Part shown: one piece after another, positions 1-6,582 of the stretch | How the letters are laid out: every line of letters starts with the position of its first letter | How positions within the stretch are numbered: the stretch's first letter is position 1 | From: Maribacter halichondriae | Lineage (GTDB): Bacteria > Bacteroidota > Bacteroidia > Flavobacteriales > Flavobacteriaceae | Length of the DNA: 64,000 nt | Reading direction: 5' to 3' | Assembly: GCF_027474825.1 (NCBI RefSeq) | Contig: NZ_CP107030.1 | Location: 1,618,529-1,682,528 of the forward strand | Translations under genes and position numbers: made by a program | Notes under the pieces: generated by a model | The model's database searches: none | Seen by the model: only the letters and a program-made list of their open reading frames with translations | Told to the model about the DNA's origin: nothing

Positions 1-42
1 TGCATTGCGCTTTTTTTAGGTCTTATATGTCAAAGGTAAATT

Positions 43-85
43 AAAAAAATTATCCATGCAGTACGGTTACCACATGGATAATTTT
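43..85 (-). terminator. Intrinsic terminator downstream of acpP
   Basis: A 13-bp perfect stem (46-58 with 73-85) closes a 14-nt loop and is followed, reading on the minus strand, by a run of U from the A tract at 43-49. It lies just past the acpP stop codon. It could attenuate transcription into the next gene leftward. Confidence 0.75.
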
Positions 86-110
86 GAAACGCGTTCAAGA
101 AAGCATAAAA

Positions 111-344
111 TTACTTCGCTTCTTCTATATAACTTATGGCCTGGCCAACAGTTGCGATGTTCTCAGCTTGATCGTCAGGGATTTGAATATCAAATTCTTT
201 CTCGAATTCCATGATCAACTCAACAGTATCCAATGAATCTGCCCCTAAGTCGTTGGTAAAGCTAGCTTCTGATACCACTTCGTTCTCATCAACTCCCAGT
301 TTATCAACAATGATAGCTTTAACTCTTGATGCAATGTCTGACAT
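111..344 (-). CDS. acpP: Acyl carrier protein
   Basis: This is the 77-residue carrier that shuttles acyl intermediates of fatty acid synthesis in the cytoplasm. The phosphopantetheine site is visible as [10 protein letters not shown], with the modified serine in DSL, and the protein is short and acidic as the family requires. The ATG at 344 gives the standard MSDIASRVK start. In flavobacteria acpP is normally followed by fabF. The last five bases of the window on this strand (5-1) read ATG-CA, compatible with a fabF start MQ or similar, but too short to annotate. The gene diverges from purN. A TAnnTTTG box lies about 35 bases upstream of the start. Confidence 0.97.
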   Translation of the reverse strand: MSDIASRVKAIIVDKLGVDENEVVSEASFTNDLGADSLDTVELIMEFEKEFDIQIPDDQAENIATVGQAISYIEEAK

Positions 345-377
345 AATAATATTGGTTTTAAAAATTTAAATTGTTGG

Positions 378-385
378 CAAAAATA
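378..385 (-). promoter_or_regulatory. Candidate -7 box for acpP
   Basis: Reading on the minus strand the sequence is TATTTTTG, a match to the Bacteroidota -7 consensus TAnnTTTG, placed about 35 nt before the acpP start. I see no clean TTG at the -33 position, so support is partial. Confidence 0.45.
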
Positions 386-507
386 AAAAACTTTGGTTGA
401 ATAACACCATTTGTCGTTAAAATGTCAGTCAATTTAAGAAATTTAAACACAAACATGGTATTTTAGCCCCCAAATAATTCTTCTTCGGTAATCGTCTTTC
501 TCTTTGT

Positions 508-1101
508 ATGAAACGTATTGTACTTTTTGCCTCTGGTTCTGGATCTAATGTTGAAAACATAGTACGCTACTTTCATAACGAGCCGAACGTTACTATAGCC
601 GCTGTCTTGACTAACAAAAGGGATGCCAAAGTTTTGGAAAGATGCAACAATTTGAAAATCAATGGTCTATATTTCAATAGGAATGCCTTTTACACGACTG
701 ATTGTGTACTTGACATACTAAAAACATTCAATCCGGATTTAATTGTCCTCGCCGGATTTCTTTGGAAAATGCCGGAAAAGATCGTTCGTTCCTTTCCAGG
801 GAAAATCATTAACATCCATCCCGCGCTCTTACCAAAATATGGCGGCAAAGGCATGTATGGTAACCACGTGCATCAAGCCGTAAAAGATAGTGGGGATATC
901 GAAACCGGAATCACTATACATTACGTGAACGAAAATTATGATGAAGGGGCCATTATAGCACAAGAAAAAGTTGCCATCAAATCGAACGACTCCACTGAAA
1001 AGATAGCCGAAAAAGTTCATGCACTTGAATATGAACACTTTCCCAAGACGATTGCGAAGTTGTTGGGCCTCTCCATGGCCTCCCCGGAAACGCAGAAATA
1101 G
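508..1101 (+). CDS. purN: Phosphoribosylglycinamide formyltransferase
   Basis: PurN transfers a formyl group from 10-formyltetrahydrofolate to GAR, the third step of de novo purine synthesis. The 197-residue protein shows the N-terminal nucleotide-binding loop ASGSGSN, the catalytic segment IHPALLPKYGGKG, and later GNHVHQA and a conserved acidic stretch near the C-terminus. Length fits the family. It starts a purine-related group with purF, though a PfkB kinase and an RNase H lie in between and have their own promoter boxes. The ATG at 508 directly precedes the conserved KRIVLFASGSGSN segment. Confidence 0.96.
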   Translation: MKRIVLFASGSGSNVENIVRYFHNEPNVTIAAVLTNKRDAKVLERCNNLKINGLYFNRNAFYTTDCVLDILKTFNPDLIVLAGFLWKMPEKIVRSFPGKIINIHPALLPKYGGKGMYGNHVHQAVKDSGDIETGITIHYVNENYDEGAIIAQEKVAIKSNDSTEKIAEKVHALEYEHFPKTIAKLLGLSMASPETQK

Positions 1102-1109
1102 CGTTTCCG

Positions 1110-1129
1110 ACCCCTCCCAAGGAGGGGTA
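1110..1129. repeat. GC-rich hairpin CCCCTCC/GGAGGGG
   Basis: The sequence ACCCCTCC-CAA-GGAGGGGT forms an 8-bp stem with a tiny loop after the purN stop, without a clear U tract. Similar C/G-rich inverted arms sit in other gaps of this window (around 35785-35812 and 52547-52582), suggesting a dispersed intergenic palindrome rather than a gene-specific terminator. Confidence 0.5.
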
Positions 1130-1136
1130 AAAATGG

Positions 1137-1144
1137 TAGCTTTG
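1137..1144 (+). promoter_or_regulatory. Candidate -7 box for the RNase H gene
   Basis: TAGCTTTG matches TAnnTTTG exactly and sits 16 nt before the ATG at 1161. No convincing TTG is seen 19-20 bp upstream, where the GC hairpin lies. Confidence 0.5.
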
Positions 1145-1160
1145 ATATAACAATACTACT

Positions 1161-1796
1161 ATGGCCAAAAAAGAAAAGTTTTACACCGTCTGGAAAGGGA
1201 AAAGACCGGGAATTTATACCACTTGGGCTGATTGTAAGGCTGCAATAACCGGGCACAAAGGGGCCCAGTACAAATCGTTTTCAACGTTTGAGGCGGCCAA
1301 AAAGGCCTTCAATGGAAATTACGAAGATTACAAAGGGAAGAAAAAAGGCGAATCTTCCTTAACCCCCGAAGAACTTCTGAAATATGGTTCGCCGAATTAC
1401 CACTCCATTTCGGTAGATGCCGCATCAAGCGGAAACCCCGGGGTCATGGAATACCAAGGGGTCGATACCAAGACAAGTAAAAAATTGTTCCGACAAGGGC
1501 CTTTTCCTGAAGGCACCAATAATATCGGCGAGTTTTTGGCCATCGTACACGGACTAGCTTTTTTAAAAGAGCGAAATAGTGACCGCATCATCTATACCGA
1601 TTCTCGAACGGCCATGAGTTGGGTGCGCAAGAAGACCTGTAACACAAAACTCAAAGAGACTACAAAAAATAAGAAACTTTTTGATTTGGTGCGTCGCGCC
1701 TTGGATTGGTTGAACAAAAACAATTACAATACGCCAATCGTGAAATGGGAGACGAAAGCTTGGGGGGAGATTCCTGCTGATTTTGGGCGGAAATGA
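1161..1796 (+). CDS. rnhA: Ribonuclease HI with N-terminal viroplasmin domain
   Basis: This 211-residue enzyme should cleave the RNA strand of RNA-DNA hybrids. Residues about 1-50 (FYTVWKGKRPGIYTTW and KSFSTFEAAKKAF) form the caulimovirus viroplasmin-like hybrid-binding domain known from eukaryotic-type RNase H1. A linker leads to the catalytic RNase H fold from about residue 78. The carboxylates can be placed in ISVDAASSGNPG, NNIGEFLAI, IIYTDS and the C-terminal IPADFGRK. The gene follows purN by 59 bp and has its own promoter-like box. Two-domain organisation of this kind is common in Bacteroidota. Confidence 0.93.
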   Translation: MAKKEKFYTVWKGKRPGIYTTWADCKAAITGHKGAQYKSFSTFEAAKKAFNGNYEDYKGKKKGESSLTPEELLKYGSPNYHSISVDAASSGNPGVMEYQGVDTKTSKKLFRQGPFPEGTNNIGEFLAIVHGLAFLKERNSDRIIYTDSRTAMSWVRKKTCNTKLKETTKNKKLFDLVRRALDWLNKNNYNTPIVKWETKAWGEIPADFGRK

Positions 1797-1889
1797 ACGA
1801 TTTCTTATCCGTTTATCGTAAAAGTATTCCTCTGAACAATTTTTAATAACTTGATTTATTTACCGCTCACTAATCGGTGTTCAATATCG

Positions 1890-1897
1890 TATCTTTG
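1890..1897 (+). promoter_or_regulatory. -7 box of the PfkB kinase gene
   Basis: TATCTTTG followed by CACC is a textbook Bacteroidota -7 element with a likely start site just downstream. It lies inside the reading frame that would begin at 1877, which argues that translation starts at the ATG at 1919. Confidence 0.65.
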
Positions 1898-1918
1898 CAC
1901 CAAATTCAAACACATTTA

Positions 1919-2845
1919 ATGGGAAAATTGGTAATCGTAGGTACAGTCGCCTTTGACGAAATCGAAACTCCTTTCGGTAAAACGGATAAAATATTGGGCG
2001 GTGCCGCTACATTTATCGGTCTCGCCGCTTCACAGTTCGATGTGGATTCAGCAATCGTCTCGATTGTAGGCGAGGACATGGATCAAGAACATCTCGACCT
2101 TCTCGCCAGCAAGGGAATAGACTTATCAGGACTTGAAATCGTTAAAGGGGGTAAAACCTTTTATTGGAAAGGAAAATATCACAACGACCTGAACTCAAGG
2201 GATACCTTGGTGACCGAATTGAATACGTTGGCAGATTTCAATCCAGTTGTGCCCGATGCCTTTAAAGATGCCGATGTGGTCATGTTGGGCAATCTGCACC
2301 CAAGTACGCAGCTGAGTGTAATTAATCAAATGGAAAAACGACCAAAGCTCATTATACTCGATACGATGAACTTTTGGATGGACAATGCACTGCCTGAATT
2401 AATGGAAACCATAAAACATATCGATGTTATTGCCATCAATGATGAAGAAGCGCGCCAACTGACAGGGGAATATTCTTTGGTCAAGGCCGCTGAAAAAATA
2501 CAGACCATCGGGCCAAAATTCGTGGTTATCAAAAAGGGGGAGCATGGTGCCTTGTTGTTCCATAAGGACAATGTGTTTTTTGCCCCGGCATTACCGTTGG
2601 AAGAAGTTTTTGACCCCACCGGAGCAGGGGACACCTTCGCCGGGGGTTTCGCAGGCTATATTGCCGCAACCGGAAATACGACATTCAATGGTTTGAAAAA
2701 CGCCGTTATACATGGTTCAAATCTAGCCTCCTTTAGTGTTGAACGCTTTGGCACAGAACGTATGCAAGATTTAGATAGGGCCGAGGTCAATAAAAGGTTG
2801 CACCAGTTTAAGACCCTGACCCAATTCGATATTGAATTAAAATAA
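1919..2845 (+). CDS. PfkB-family carbohydrate or nucleoside kinase
   Basis: This 308-residue ribokinase-fold protein phosphorylates a sugar or nucleoside that the sequence does not identify. The N-terminal sheet GKLVIVGTVAFDEI, the GG substrate motif in KILGGAATFIGLAA, and the C-terminal signature DPTGAGDTFAGGFAGY with the catalytic aspartate are all present. The ATG at 1919 is preferred over the upstream one at 1877 because a -7 box at 1890-1897 lies between them and the family begins at MGKLVIVG. A terminator follows. The gene sits between purN and purF, so a nucleoside substrate is possible, but that is inference. Confidence 0.9.
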   Translation: MGKLVIVGTVAFDEIETPFGKTDKILGGAATFIGLAASQFDVDSAIVSIVGEDMDQEHLDLLASKGIDLSGLEIVKGGKTFYWKGKYHNDLNSRDTLVTELNTLADFNPVVPDAFKDADVVMLGNLHPSTQLSVINQMEKRPKLIILDTMNFWMDNALPELMETIKHIDVIAINDEEARQLTGEYSLVKAAEKIQTIGPKFVVIKKGEHGALLFHKDNVFFAPALPLEEVFDPTGAGDTFAGGFAGYIAATGNTTFNGLKNAVIHGSNLASFSVERFGTERMQDLDRAEVNKRLHQFKTLTQFDIELK

Positions 2846-2854
2846 GTTAAATGT

Positions 2855-2877
2855 GCCCTGAATTTCAGGGCTTTTTT
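2855..2877 (+). terminator. Intrinsic terminator after the PfkB gene
   Basis: GCCCTGAA pairs with TTCAGGGC and is followed by six T. It lies in the 46-bp gap before purF, implying that purF needs readthrough or its own promoter. Confidence 0.8.
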
Positions 2878-2891
2878 AATAGCTTTATATA

Positions 2892-4790
2892 ATGAGTGAT
2901 GCCATTAAACATGAATGCGGTATATCGGTAATACGATTGTTAAAACCCTTGGAATACTATAAGAAAAAGTATGGTACGGCTTTTTATGGTGTCAACAAGA
3001 TGTACCTTATGATGGAGAAACAACACAACCGTGGCCAAGACGGTGCGGGTTTCGCCAGCATCAAGTTGGATATGGCTCCTGGGGAACGTTTTATGAGCCG
3101 TGTACGCTCTATAGAACAGCAGCCTATTCAAGATATTTTCGCACAGATCAATGACCGGATAAACACCACTTTGAAAGAGCATCCCGAATATGTGAACGAT
3201 GTTGCTCTTCAGAAAAAACACATTCCTTATATAGGCGAGGTTTTACTAGGTCATGTGAGATATGGCACCTTCGGCAAAAACAGTATGGAGAGCGTACACC
3301 CGTTTCTTCGTCAGAACAATTGGATGCACCGAAACCTTATCGTTGCCGGAAACTTCAACATGACCAATGTCCATGAGCTTTTCGACAACCTAATACAATT
3401 AGGACAGCATCCTAAGGATATGGTCGATACGGTGACCGTCATGGAAAAAATAGGCCATTTTCTAGACGATGCCGTTGCAAAACTCTACAAGAAGATTAAA
3501 AAAGAAGGATATACCAAACAAGAGGCATCCCCTCTTATTGCCGAACGTATCAAAGTTTCAAAAATACTAAGAAGAGCAGCCAAGAATTTTGATGGAGGCT
3601 ATGCCATGGCAGGCCTATTTGGCCACGGAGATGCCTTTGTGCTTCGTGATCCTTCCGGCATCCGACCCGCATATTACTATCAAGATGACGAGGTCGTGGT
3701 AATGGCTTCGGAAAGACCTGCGATCCAAACCGTATTCAATGTTAAATATGAGGAGGTCAAGGAACTGGATCCCGGCCATGCCATCATTGTCAAAAAGAAC
3801 GGAGACGTTTTCCTTGAGGAAATATTGGAACCTAGGGAGCGTAAGGCCTGTTCTTTTGAGCGTATTTATTTTTCTAGGGGAAGTGACCAAGAAATCTACC
3901 AAGAGCGAAAAGAATTAGGGAAGCTGATCTTCCCCCAAATATTGGAATCCATAAATCATGATATCAAGAATACGGTCTTTTCCTATATTCCGAATACGGC
4001 CGAGACTTCGTTCTACGGTATGGTCAAAGAGGCCCAAAACTATTTGAACAAAAAGAAAGAAGAACAGATTCTTACCATTGGGGCAAAGATTACCAGCAAG
4101 GAACTTCACGAGATCTTGGAGATTCGCCCTAGAATCGAAAAAGTCGCCATAAAGGATGCCAAGCTAAGAACCTTTATAACGCAAGACAGTAGTAGAGACG
4201 ATTTGGTAGCGCATGTTTATGACATCTCATACGGATCTGTTGAAAAAGGTGACAATCTCGTCATTATTGACGATAGTATAGTTAGGGGAACCACATTGAA
4301 AAAGAGTATTTTAAGAATTCTGGATAGACTTTCCCCAAGCAAAATAATAGTGGTTTCTTCTGCACCCCAGATCCGTTACCCAGATTGCTATGGTATAGAC
4401 ATGGCCAAGCTTGAGGATTTTATAGCCTTTAAGGCAGCACTAGCCTTACACCAAGAACGTCTGACCATGAATTTGGTCGATGACATCTATGAAAAGTGTT
4501 TACAACAGGTCGATACCAAAGATCAAGATGTTATCAACTATGTCAAGGAGTTCTATGCGCCTTTTACAGCTGAAGAAATTTCCCAGAAAATTGGCGAACT
4601 CTTGAGTCCCAATGATATTAAGGCCGAAGTTCAAATCATCTATCAAACCGTCGAAAATTTACATCTTGCTTGCCCTAAAAATCTTGGTGATTGGTATTTT
4701 ACAGGAGATTACCCCACTCCTGGTGGAAATCGAGTCGTAAACCGGGCATTTATCAACTTTTTTGAGGGCAAAAATGAAAGGGCCTATTGA
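2892..4790 (+). CDS. purF: Amidophosphoribosyltransferase, long form
   Basis: PurF transfers glutamine-derived ammonia to PRPP, the committed step of purine synthesis. Cys9 (MSDAIKHEC-G) is the expected N-terminal nucleophile of the glutaminase domain after processing, and HNRGQDGAG follows. The PRPP loop is VIIDDSIVRGTTL near residue 455. At 632 residues it is about 125 longer than the E. coli enzyme. The extra length includes an insert in the glutaminase half and a C-terminal extension ending in FEGKNERAY, a form I recognise as usual in flavobacteria. It is 46 bp downstream of the kinase gene and behind its terminator. Confidence 0.95.
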   Translation: MSDAIKHECGISVIRLLKPLEYYKKKYGTAFYGVNKMYLMMEKQHNRGQDGAGFASIKLDMAPGERFMSRVRSIEQQPIQDIFAQINDRINTTLKEHPEYVNDVALQKKHIPYIGEVLLGHVRYGTFGKNSMESVHPFLRQNNWMHRNLIVAGNFNMTNVHELFDNLIQLGQHPKDMVDTVTVMEKIGHFLDDAVAKLYKKIKKEGYTKQEASPLIAERIKVSKILRRAAKNFDGGYAMAGLFGHGDAFVLRDPSGIRPAYYYQDDEVVVMASERPAIQTVFNVKYEEVKELDPGHAIIVKKNGDVFLEEILEPRERKACSFERIYFSRGSDQEIYQERKELGKLIFPQILESINHDIKNTVFSYIPNTAETSFYGMVKEAQNYLNKKKEEQILTIGAKITSKELHEILEIRPRIEKVAIKDAKLRTFITQDSSRDDLVAHVYDISYGSVEKGDNLVIIDDSIVRGTTLKKSILRILDRLSPSKIIVVSSAPQIRYPDCYGIDMAKLEDFIAFKAALALHQERLTMNLVDDIYEKCLQQVDTKDQDVINYVKEFYAPFTAEEISQKIGELLSPNDIKAEVQIIYQTVENLHLACPKNLGDWYFTGDYPTPGGNRVVNRAFINFFEGKNERAY

Positions 4791-4797
4791 GATTAAA

Positions 4798-4835
4798 TAT
4801 CGATGAAATACAACATTTTATGTAGTTCGTCGATA
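4798..4835 (+). other. Stable hairpin in the purF 3' region
   Basis: TATCGATGAA (4798-4807) pairs with TTCGTCGATA (4826-4835), with one G:U pair. Inside it TACA pairs with TGTA. There is no U tract, so it is not a standard terminator. It begins 8 nt after the purF stop and is followed by a second small palindrome, CGATA-AA-TATCG at 4831-4842. It may stabilise the mRNA 3' end. Confidence 0.45.
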
Positions 4836-4866
4836 AATATCGTTGTTCATCGGTATTATAGCCTCT

Positions 4867-4896
4867 TTGGCGATCCGCCCGACTATTTTAGACTTG
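4867..4896 (+). promoter_or_regulatory. Promoter of small RNA copy 1
   Basis: TTG at 4867-4869 and TAGACTTG at 4889-4896 are separated by 19 bp, the spacing expected for the Bacteroidota primary sigma factor. The -7 box has one mismatch to TAnnTTTG. The RNA core begins directly after it. Confidence 0.6.
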
Positions 4897-4967
4897 CCAT
4901 AGCATAAGTAGGTTAAGTTCATGGTAAGATTTGGGGCAAAAAAGGTGGAGACTTCTCCACCTTTTTT
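4897..4967 (+). ncRNA. Tandem small RNA, copy 1
   Basis: This copy consists of a ~40-nt core that opens with CCATAGCATAAGTAGG and closes with ATGGTAAGATTTGGGG, then a terminator stem GGTGGAGA/TCTCCACC and six T. The core is almost identical in four places between purF and sodA. The flanking spacers share no similarity. CCAT at the start can pair with ATGG near the end of the core. The combination of promoter box, conserved core and terminator argues for a discrete ~70-nt transcript. I do not recognise the family; a check against Rfam flavobacterial motifs such as Flavo-1 would settle whether it is known. Confidence 0.75.
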
Positions 4968-5108
4968 ATTTGGACACAGGGCCATCTCTTTTTTTGATTA
5001 AAGCTAAAATACTATAGGTCTCTTACTTTACATTTTCATTCATTAAGTCACTTCACCCTATTTATGGACCTTTTAACAAAGATGTTTTACCAGCGTATAA
5101 GCTAGCAG

Positions 5109-5116
5109 TATATTTG
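5109..5116 (+). promoter_or_regulatory. -7 box of small RNA copy 2
   Basis: TATATTTG is an exact TAnnTTTG match; a TTTT at 5085-5088 lies 20 bp upstream at the -33 position. The copy 2 core begins five bases further on. Confidence 0.6.
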
Positions 5117-5121
5117 GAGAA

Positions 5122-5190
5122 CCATAGCATAAGTAGGTTAAGTTCATGGTAAGATTTGGGGAAAAAGGCGGAGCATTGCTCCGCCTTTTT
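5122..5190 (+). ncRNA. Tandem small RNA, copy 2
   Basis: The core is identical to copy 1 over its first 40 bases. The terminator stem is GGCGGAGC/GCTCCGCC, so both arms differ from copy 1 in a base-pair-preserving way, followed by five T. Copies 2 and 3 share a GAGAA leader between the -7 box and the core that copies 1 and 4 lack. Confidence 0.75.
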
Positions 5191-5507
5191 ATTTATCATG
5201 AATTCCACAAACCCCATTCTTTGAACTTTTAATGCTGTTGAACTCATCCTGAGTCATTATTTTACCTGTTGGCGCTAGATAACAAGTAGACCCTTTTTTC
5301 AACTACTACTATTTTTAGGTAATGATAGTGTCGAAGAAAACGATGATACTGATTTTCTAAGCTATATTCTCAATACTATATGTATTCTATTCGCTTGACA
5401 TTGTATCATTTTTCTGTACGCTTTATAGGACAATAACCTTGAAAACGCACTTTAACCGTATATATGGATTTTCGTCTAAAACATTTCTCCATAGCCCTTT
5501 GAAGGTC

Positions 5508-5515
5508 TATTTTTG
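5508..5515 (+). promoter_or_regulatory. -7 box of small RNA copy 3
   Basis: TATTTTTG is an exact TAnnTTTG match followed by the same GAGAA leader as copy 2. The -33 position 20 bp upstream has TTT rather than TTG. Confidence 0.55.
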
Positions 5516-5520
5516 GAGAA

Positions 5521-5590
5521 CCATAGCATAAGTAGGTTAAGTTCATGGTAAGATTTGGGGAAAAAGGCGGAGCAATGCTCCGCCTTTTTT
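5521..5590 (+). ncRNA. Tandem small RNA, copy 3
   Basis: This is the same core and the same terminator stem sequence as copy 2, differing only in the loop (AA against AT), and it ends in six T. The 330-bp spacer between copies 2 and 3 contains no credible gene. Confidence 0.75.
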
Positions 5591-5727
5591 ATTTGCGTGA
5601 AACCCAAGCATTTAACAAGGTTAACCCCACTTCTTGCTTTCTTTAGGGCTTTTATTTATACCCAAACACTATTAAAATTTCTTAAAATTTCTTTTTTATT
5701 TCCCACAATACCAGTAATTTAGTATTG

Positions 5728-5798
5728 CCATAGCATAAGTAGGTTAAGTTTATGGTAAGATTTGGGACGAAAAGGGTGGAGACTTCTCCGCCCTTTTC
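5728..5798 (+). ncRNA. Tandem small RNA, copy 4
   Basis: The core differs from the others by one base (GTTTATGG for GTTCATGG) outside the CCAT/ATGG pairing. The terminator GGGTGGAGA/TCTCCGCCC keeps all nine pairs, one as G:U. The -7 box is TAGTATTG at 5720-5727, directly abutting the core as in copy 1. Confidence 0.72.
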
Positions 5799-5813
5799 TA
5801 TTTTAAGAAACCA

Positions 5814-5850
5814 TAAAAAAACCTCCCTCTTTTACAAGGGAGGTTTTTTT
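5814..5850. terminator. Bidirectional terminator between the small RNAs and sodA
   Basis: ACCTCCCT (5821-5828) pairs with AGGGAGGT (5837-5844). The stem is flanked by an A tract on the left and a T tract on the right, so it can act on both strands. It ends 17 bp before the sodA stop codon. Confidence 0.8.
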
Positions 5851-5867
5851 ATACTATGTGTATTTGC

Positions 5868-6476
5868 TTATTTGCCGGCCGCATAAAGCTCGGCAACCTT
5901 ATCCCAATTGATAACATTGAAAAACGCGTTCACATAATCAGGGCGTCTGTTTTGATAGTTCAGATAATAGGCATGCTCCCAAACATCCAACCCTAAAATT
6001 GGGTGACCTCCGCAGCCTGTATTCGGCATCAACGAATTATCTTGGTTGGGCGTAGAACAAATATCTACTTTACCCCCTGGGTGCACACATAACCATGCCC
6101 AGCCCGATCCAAATCTCGACCCGGCCGCTGCACTGAATTTCTCCTTAAACGTTTCGAAAGACCCAAAAGCATGGTTGATGGCGTCGGCCAATTCTCCTGA
6201 AGGAGTTCCGCCACCATTGGGAGACATTACTTCCCAAAACAATTTATGGTTGTAGAACCCGCCCCCGTTATTACGGACAGCACTGTTCGACATGTCAAGA
6301 TTCTTTAATATATCTTCGATGGTCTTTCCTTCAAGATCCGTGCCTTCGATAGCCGCGTTCAATTTTGTGGTATAGCCATTATGATGTTTGGTATGGTGAA
6401 TCTCCATGGTGCGGGCATCGATATGTGGTTCCAGTGCATCATAGGCATAGGGTAATTTAGGTAGTTCAAAAGCCAT
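5868..6476 (-). CDS. sodA: Superoxide dismutase, Fe/Mn family
   Basis: The 202-residue cytoplasmic enzyme dismutates superoxide. The four metal ligands can be placed: His27 in EIHHTKHH, a histidine in [11 protein letters not shown], and Asp and His in [15 protein letters not shown] and NYQNRRPDY are also family signatures. Metal preference (Fe, Mn or cambialistic) cannot be decided by eye. The gene is alone on the minus strand, diverges from the helicase gene and has a TAnnTTTG box upstream. Confidence 0.96.
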   Translation of the reverse strand: MAFELPKLPYAYDALEPHIDARTMEIHHTKHHNGYTTKLNAAIEGTDLEGKTIEDILKNLDMSNSAVRNNGGGFYNHKLFWEVMSPNGGGTPSGELADAINHAFGSFETFKEKFSAAAGSRFGSGWAWLCVHPGGKVDICSTPNQDNSLMPNTGCGGHPILGLDVWEHAYYLNYQNRRPDYVNAFFNVINWDKVAELYAAGK

Positions 6477-6510
6477 TTTATAGTGTTTTTAGATTAATAA
6501 TTATGTTCCT

Positions 6511-6518
6511 CAAATTTA
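6511..6518 (-). promoter_or_regulatory. Candidate -7 box for sodA
   Basis: On the minus strand the sequence is TAAATTTG, a full TAnnTTTG match 34 nt before the sodA ATG. A second match, TATCTTTG, lies about 15 nt further upstream. Neither has a clear TTG at -33. Confidence 0.45.
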
Positions 6519-6582
6519 CGGATTTTAACAAAGATAATGCACTAATTATTTGTTAAGAACTCTGATAGAATCCGTAATTTGC

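Noticed and set aside
1877-1918. Upstream start for the PfkB kinase
   Set aside because: A -7 promoter box lies inside this stretch and the encoded residues do not fit the family N-terminus.
4921-5190. Short peptides starting at the ATG inside each small RNA core
   Set aside because: The frames run straight into the terminator stem and differ after six codons between copies, so a conserved peptide is not supported.
4897-5798. CRISPR-like array of four repeats
   Set aside because: The spacers are of very unequal length (155, 330, 137 bp), each repeat ends in a terminator, and no cas gene is nearby.
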